Below, piece by piece: positions 59,934 to 64,000 of a DNA stretch of 64,000 nt. The stretch covers positions 2,909,412-2,973,411 of the forward strand of contig NZ_CAUQDV010000001.1 in NCBI RefSeq assembly GCF_963517015.1, in the 5' to 3' direction. The notes beneath the pieces were generated by a model that saw nothing but the letters and a program-made list of their open reading frames with translations, was not told the origin of the DNA and did no database searches. The stretch's first letter is position 1. Each line of letters begins with the position of its first letter. Made by a program: the position numbers and the translations under genes. Source of the stretch: an uncultured Devosia sp. GTDB lineage: Bacteria > Pseudomonadota > Alphaproteobacteria > Rhizobiales > Devosiaceae.

Positions 59934-60544
59934 GCGCGAAAACGCGGACGCAGCAGGCAGAAGGCGGTGCGGATCAACCAGAAGGCAAACAGGAGGCCTG
60001 CCGCATGTCCCCAGAGAAGTGCGGCGCCCGGGTCGAGGACACCATGAAGTGCCTGTGCCAAGTGCAGGGTGGCGAGAAGGCCGGCGCAGATGGCAGCGGC
60101 ACGCAGGCGTTTCGGACTGCGGCCTGCTGTCGCCCAGCCCATGGCCACCAGGGCCGTGGCAGAAAGCTGAAAGATGATGAGCAGTCCCTCGAGGCCGAAC
60201 CGAACCATGGCAAGCTGAATGTCGGGACCGGGCTGGGCCGGCAGGAGGCTCATGGCGAGACCGGTCAGACCTGCACCGACCAGGGCAAGCAGGGCTGGCC
60301 GCCAGAACCGCCGGTATGGCCTGTCCATGCTAAGCACGCCGAACAGCGCCAATGCCGCATTGCCGCCAATGGCCAGATTGGTGGCTTCGTGCCTGCCTGC
60401 CAGGGTCAAACATGCCGACAGCATCAGGAGAAAGCCAGCGGCGCAGCCCAGCACGGTGACCAGCGCCGGATCCAGATATGTTTTGACCGGTGGCTTTACG
60501 CGCGGGGCGGGAATCGTGTCGGCGATCGAAGTGAAGGTGTTCAT
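59930..60544 (-). CDS. Hypothetical integral membrane protein
   Basis: A 204-residue protein with about six helices (YLDPALVTVLGCAAGFLLMLSACLTLAG, NAALALFGVLSM, FWRPALLALVGAGLTGLAMSLL, LLIIFQLSATALVAMGW and two more). I do not recognise the family. It converges on the previous gene with a four-base overlap. A Crp/Fnr-type box 48-61 bp upstream suggests that it belongs to the low-oxygen/NO regulon. Confidence 0.65.
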   Translation of the reverse strand: MNTFTSIADTIPAPRVKPPVKTYLDPALVTVLGCAAGFLLMLSACLTLAGRHEATNLAIGGNAALALFGVLSMDRPYRRFWRPALLALVGAGLTGLAMSLLPAQPGPDIQLAMVRFGLEGLLIIFQLSATALVAMGWATAGRSPKRLRAAAICAGLLATLHLAQALHGVLDPGAALLWGHAAGLLFAFWLIRTAFCLLRPRFRA

Positions 60545-60591
60545 GCGTTAGCTCCTGCGCGGGACATCAGCACGGCGCGGGGGCGGATGAA

Positions 60592-60605
60592 TTGACAGGG
60601 CGCAA
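60592..60605. promoter_or_regulatory. Hybrid FNR/NnrR-type box
   Basis: TTGAC-AGGG-CGCAA joins an Fnr half site with an NnrR half site. It is centred 54 bp upstream of the membrane-protein gene that ends at 59930. Confidence 0.55.
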
Positions 60606-60688
60606 AGTGAAAGACAAACCGCAAGAGTTGATTGAATCACGAATGCTGATACACATCATGTCCAGTAGACTTGCCGGATAAAGGGCCT

Positions 60689-61618
60689 ATGAGCCGCAAT
60701 TTTCTCGTCGTGGACCCCGAAGACGGCATGGATGTGCTCAAGGCACTGGCGTCGCCGGTACGGGTGGAGATTCTGAAACTGCTGCGGATGGGTGGCGGAT
60801 TGAATGGCAACGACATTGCCGGGCAACTCGGGCTGCCGCAGTCGACGGTGTCGACCAATATACAGATTCTGGAAAATGCGGGGCTGATCCGGACGGAGAC
60901 GCAGAAGGCGCGCAAGGGCAATCAGAAGATCTGCCACTCGCTGTTCGACGAAGTGTTGGTGACCTTCAAAGACAGTATCAAGCCCTTGAAATCCAACATG
61001 ATCGAAGTGGCCATGCCGCTCGGGCTTTATACGAGCTGCGAGGTTTCGGCGCCGTGTGGACTGTGTTCCGGCGAGGGCATCATCGGGCTGCTGGATGTGC
61101 CCGATACATTCCTGGATCCCGACCGGATGAAGGCCGGACTGATCTGGTTCACGCGGGGCTATGTGGAATATCAGTTTCCCAATAATGCCAAGCTGAGCCA
61201 GAGCCGGATCGAGGCGATGGAGTTTTCCATGGAGCTCAGTTCGGAAGTGCCGGGGACGTCGGCGGACTGGCCGAGCGATATCACCCTATCGGTCAATGGC
61301 ACCGAGATCGGCACGTGGATGAGTCCCGGCGACTTTGGTGACAAGCGCGGGGTTTATACGCCGGACTGGTGGCTGCTGAAGGGCAGTCAGTATGGCAAGC
61401 TCAAGAGCTGGCGGGTGACGAGCGATGGCACCTATGTGGATGGGGTCAAGATTTCGCCGGTCTCGCTGGCGGATATCGATCTCCACAGCTGGAACTCGAT
61501 CCGGCTGCGGATCGGCGTGAAGGACGATGCCAAGCATCCGGGAGGCATCAATATTTTCGGCCACGGCTTCGGCAACTACGATCAGGATATCGTCATGCGG
61601 CTGCAGACAGAGGCCTGA
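60689..61618 (+). CDS. ArsR-like winged-helix regulator with large C-terminal domain
   Basis: A 309-residue protein. The N-terminal helix-turn-helix is DVLKALASPVRVEILKLLRMGGGLNGNDIAGQLGLPQSTVSTNIQILENAGLI. The remaining 220 residues contain CEVSAPCGLCS and a beta-rich part (WPSDITLSVNGTEIGTWMSPGDFG, DLHSWNSIRLRIGVKDDAKHPGGINIFGHGFGNYDQDIVMRL) that looks like a carbohydrate- or ligand-binding module. Such regulators occur next to arabinofuranosidases in this bacterial group. It probably controls the GH51 gene downstream. The ATG at 60689 has AGGG upstream. Confidence 0.78.
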   Translation: MSRNFLVVDPEDGMDVLKALASPVRVEILKLLRMGGGLNGNDIAGQLGLPQSTVSTNIQILENAGLIRTETQKARKGNQKICHSLFDEVLVTFKDSIKPLKSNMIEVAMPLGLYTSCEVSAPCGLCSGEGIIGLLDVPDTFLDPDRMKAGLIWFTRGYVEYQFPNNAKLSQSRIEAMEFSMELSSEVPGTSADWPSDITLSVNGTEIGTWMSPGDFGDKRGVYTPDWWLLKGSQYGKLKSWRVTSDGTYVDGVKISPVSLADIDLHSWNSIRLRIGVKDDAKHPGGINIFGHGFGNYDQDIVMRLQTEA

Positions 61619-61734
61619 CCCCAAATTATCATATTTTTATGCTGCACTCCCTTGTCTGAACCAGACGAAGCCGATTACAATCAGCGCAACTGATATAAAT
61701 CAGCAAATCGGGTTTACATTAACGGGAGGATGCC

Positions 61735-63249
61735 GTGAAGGCCAAGGTCATCGCGCATAAGGATTTCACGATCAGCAAGATCGACGACCGTGTCTATGGT
61801 GCATTTCTCGAGCATCTTGGTCGCGCCATCTACGAAGGTATCTATGAGCCGGACCACCCGAGCGCCGACAAGGACGGCATGCGCGGGGACGTGATCCAGC
61901 TGGTCAAGGACCTTAATGTACCCGTGGTTCGTTACCCCGGGGGTAACTTTGTTTCGGCCTATGACTGGGAAGACGGCATCGGGCCGCGCGAGGACCGCCC
62001 TACCCGCCTAGATCTGGCCTGGCATACGTCAGAGAGCAACCAGGTCGGCATTCATGAATTTGCCGACTGGTGCGCCACCGTCGGCACGGAAATGATGCTG
62101 GCGGTGAACCTGGGTTCGCGCGGCGTCGATGATGCGCGCAACTTCCTCGAATATGTGAACCACCCGGGCGGCAGCTACTATAGCGACCTGCGCATTGCCA
62201 ATGGCCGCAAGGAGCCGTGGAATGTGAAAATGTGGTGCCTTGGCAACGAGATGGACGGGCCTTGGCAAGTTGGTCATAAAGACGCCGACGAGTATGGCAA
62301 GCTGGCCGCCAATACCGCCCGCGCCATGCGCATGTTCGATAGCTCGCTGGAGCTGATCGTCTGTGGCTCGTCGAATTCGGACATGAAGAGCTATCCCGAC
62401 TGGGAGCGCATCGTGCTCGAGCACACCTATGACCATGTCGACTACATCAGCCTGCACATGTACTTCTTCAACCCGGAGAAGGAGACGGCCAACTACCTGA
62501 CGATGGCCGAAAAACTCGACACCTATATCGAGACCGTGGCGTCCACGATCCGCCAAGTGAAGGCCAAAAAGCGCAGCAATCGCGACGTCTATATCTCGTT
62601 CGACGAGTGGAATGTCTGGTACCATTCCAAGGAACAGGACAAGAAGATCCTGCAGGGCAATAGCGGCTGGCCGCATGCGCCAGGCCTCCTGGAAGACATC
62701 TACAATTTCGAAGATGTGCTGATGGTCGGGTTGATCCTCAACACCTTCATCCGCCGCTCGGATGTGGTGAAGATCGCTGCCATTGCCCAGCTGGTCAATG
62801 TGATCGCGCCGATCATGACCGAAAAGGGCGGCCCGGCCTGGGCGCAGACGATCTACTACCCGTATTATTTTGCCTCGATCTTTGGTCGCGGCACGGCGCT
62901 GGACCTCAAGGTCGATACGCCCAGCTATGACGGCAAGTATGGCAAGAACGCCGGATATGTCGACGTATCAGGCGTTTACAACGAGGACGAAGGCACGATC
63001 AGCTTCTTCCTGGTCAACCGCCATGGCACGGAAGCGGCCGATGTCGAGCTGAGCCTGCAGGGCTTCGGCACCGGCTCGGTGATCGACCATCAGGTGATGA
63101 CGCATACCAACCTCGAAGCCACGAACACGGCCAAAAATCAGGACGAAGTGAAGCCGCGCAAGGGTGACGGCGCCAAGGTGGCCGATGGCCAGCTTAGCGT
63201 GACCTTGCCGCCCTACTCGTATCAGATGGTGCGCGTGAAGGTCGCCTGA
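61735..63249 (+). CDS. GH51 family alpha-N-arabinofuranosidase
   Basis: A 504-residue cytoplasmic glycosidase that releases terminal alpha-L-arabinofuranosyl groups. The general acid/base is Glu172 in WCLGNEMDGPWQ and the nucleophile Glu291 in ISFDEWNVWYH. The N-terminus (YGAFLEHLGRAIYEGIYEPDHPSADKDGMRGDVIQLVKDLNVPVVRYPGGNFVSAYDWEDGIGP) is typical, and a C-terminal beta domain ends in VTLPPYSYQMVRVKV. It starts with GTG after GGGAGG. It has no signal peptide, so it acts on imported oligosaccharides. Confidence 0.96.
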   Translation: MKAKVIAHKDFTISKIDDRVYGAFLEHLGRAIYEGIYEPDHPSADKDGMRGDVIQLVKDLNVPVVRYPGGNFVSAYDWEDGIGPREDRPTRLDLAWHTSESNQVGIHEFADWCATVGTEMMLAVNLGSRGVDDARNFLEYVNHPGGSYYSDLRIANGRKEPWNVKMWCLGNEMDGPWQVGHKDADEYGKLAANTARAMRMFDSSLELIVCGSSNSDMKSYPDWERIVLEHTYDHVDYISLHMYFFNPEKETANYLTMAEKLDTYIETVASTIRQVKAKKRSNRDVYISFDEWNVWYHSKEQDKKILQGNSGWPHAPGLLEDIYNFEDVLMVGLILNTFIRRSDVVKIAAIAQLVNVIAPIMTEKGGPAWAQTIYYPYYFASIFGRGTALDLKVDTPSYDGKYGKNAGYVDVSGVYNEDEGTISFFLVNRHGTEAADVELSLQGFGTGSVIDHQVMTHTNLEATNTAKNQDEVKPRKGDGAKVADGQLSVTLPPYSYQMVRVKVA

Positions 63250-63341
63250 GGCGAGTCGCAGCACATTCGATCCGGAGTCGCATTCGGGTCGAATTGGCTA
63301 GCAAACTGTCAGCAATAACAGTCGCAGTTTGTCAAAATGAG

Positions 63342-63376
63342 AAGGCGCTTCCACAGGGAGGCGCCTTTCTTTTGTA
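63342..63376 (+). terminator. Rho-independent terminator after the GH51 gene
   Basis: AAGGCGCTTCC pairs with GGAGGCGCCTT with one G-T pair, followed by TCTTTT. On the minus strand it also follows the GNAT gene stop, so it may serve both. Confidence 0.85.
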
Positions 63377-63913
63377 TCAGGATTTTGGGTTCACTTCTGT
63401 CCGGCGCCGCGCCAGCAGGATCGTCGGAGCATCCTTGTAGGTGGTCTGGGCGTATTCGGTATAACCGAGCCTCGTCGCCAGTTTCAGTGACGGGGTGTTG
63501 TCCGGGGCGATCAGGCAGACGGTGCGGGGCATGGTCTGGTCGGCCCAGTCGAGGATGGCAGTGAGGGCCTCGTGGGCGAGGCCTTGGCCGTGAAACTGCG
63601 GGAGCATGGCCCAGCCGGCTTCGGGTGTGTCGCCCAGTGGCGGGGTGATGTCGCGATGGAAATCGGCGAGGCCGAACTCGCCGACCAAGGTGCCGGTTTC
63701 GCGGGTTTCAGCGAGGAAATAGCCATAGCCATTGAGCTGCCAATGGCCGGCGTAGGTCATGATGCGGCGCCAGACCTCCTCCCCTGTGCTGGGGCGACCA
63801 CCGATGAAGCGGGTGACGTCGGGGTTGGACCAGAGGGCGCAGCAGGCGGGGAAATCGGCCGCGGTGTGGGTGCGGAGGATGAGGCGGGGTGTGGTGAGGG
63901 TTGGAGTGGTCAT
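63377..63913 (-). CDS. GNAT family N-acetyltransferase (RimJ/RimL type)
   Basis: A 178-residue acetyltransferase. It shows LTTPRLILRTHTAADFPACCALWSNPDVTRFIGG at the N-terminus, the acetyl-CoA loop as AGWAMLPQFHGQGLAHEALTAILDWAD and VCLIAPDNTPSLKLATRLGYTEY at the C-terminus. The RimJ/RimL-like group acetylates protein N-termini or small molecules; the target is unknown. I chose the ATG at 63913. The last 87 bases of the window show no gene. Confidence 0.9.
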   Translation of the reverse strand: MTTPTLTTPRLILRTHTAADFPACCALWSNPDVTRFIGGRPSTGEEVWRRIMTYAGHWQLNGYGYFLAETRETGTLVGEFGLADFHRDITPPLGDTPEAGWAMLPQFHGQGLAHEALTAILDWADQTMPRTVCLIAPDNTPSLKLATRLGYTEYAQTTYKDAPTILLARRRTEVNPKS

Positions 63914-64000
63914 GGTCCCTGGTCTCTCCGTAACTGCGGTGTCATCCCGGCCTTGAGCCGGGTGTGGATTCACATTTGAAGTGCAACGGGTTCAGGAATG

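Noticed and set aside
60628..60640. TTGAT...ATCAC near the ArsR-like gene as an Fnr site
   Set aside because: The half sites are three bases apart instead of four and the right half is imperfect.
1..64000. CRISPR arrays, rRNA and tRNA genes
   Set aside because: No regularly spaced direct repeats, rRNA cores or cloverleaf sequences were seen on either strand by reading; a dedicated scan would be decisive.

Overview
The window reads as part of a chromosome from a GC-rich alphaproteobacterium, most likely of the order Hyphomicrobiales; a Devosiaceae-type organism would fit. The reasons are a FixL-FixJ-FixK oxygen cascade beside a cbb3 oxidase, a copper nitrite reductase cluster with NnrS and NnrU, UbiT-UbiU-UbiV, and dense sugar ABC transport operons. 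The genus is my inference, not something the sequence proves.

Layout. 1-523: the 3' end of a large glycosidase-like gene. 575-7096 (minus strand): a catabolic operon (Ldh_2 dehydrogenase, iron alcohol dehydrogenase, aldehyde dehydrogenase, enolase-superfamily enzyme, peptide-type binding protein) with a divergent GntR regulator. 8166-19993: a foreign Tn7/Tn5053-like transposon of 11,828 bp. It is flanked by a 5-bp target duplication (AATAG), has imperfect 26-bp terminal inverted repeats and internal end repeats, and carries tniB and tniQ, but its DDE transposase is reduced to an internal remnant. Its cargo is umuC with a umuD remnant, two aldo/keto reductases with a LysR regulator, a cyclophilin-like exported protein, an MFS pump and two divergent HEPN-like genes. 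20121-26725: an alpha-galactoside ABC importer with a GH4 galactosidase and a divergent AraC regulator. 26834-31667: a ROK-regulated sugar importer plus an SDR enzyme. 31674-34687: PepSY proteins and a two-component system. 34841-37412: metNIQ methionine import. 37465-39613: an Rnk/GreA-like factor, glutamate dehydrogenase and a BON protein.

39683-60544 is a low-oxygen and denitrification island: ccoNOQ with a truncated ccoP, a hemerythrin-like protein without metal ligands, a DsbD_2 membrane protein, a Crp/Fnr regulator, fixL-fixJ, a degenerate receiver protein, fixK, ccmE, nnrS, ubiD-ubiX, ubiT-ubiU-ubiV, nirV, nirK, pseudoazurin, nnrU, a DUF59 and a DUF2249 protein and two membrane proteins. 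Six 14-bp FNR/NnrR-type palindromes sit in its divergent or upstream regions. They suggest that oxygen and nitric-oxide signals control respiration and oxygen-independent ubiquinone synthesis together. 60689-63249 holds an ArsR-like regulator and a GH51 arabinofuranosidase, and the window ends with a GNAT acetyltransferase.

The observations most worth a second look are the precisely bounded but transposase-deficient transposon and its palindromic target, the shared Crp/Fnr box set, the truncated ccoP, and a candidate structured RNA at 54601-54689 that resembles a riboswitch without a gene.
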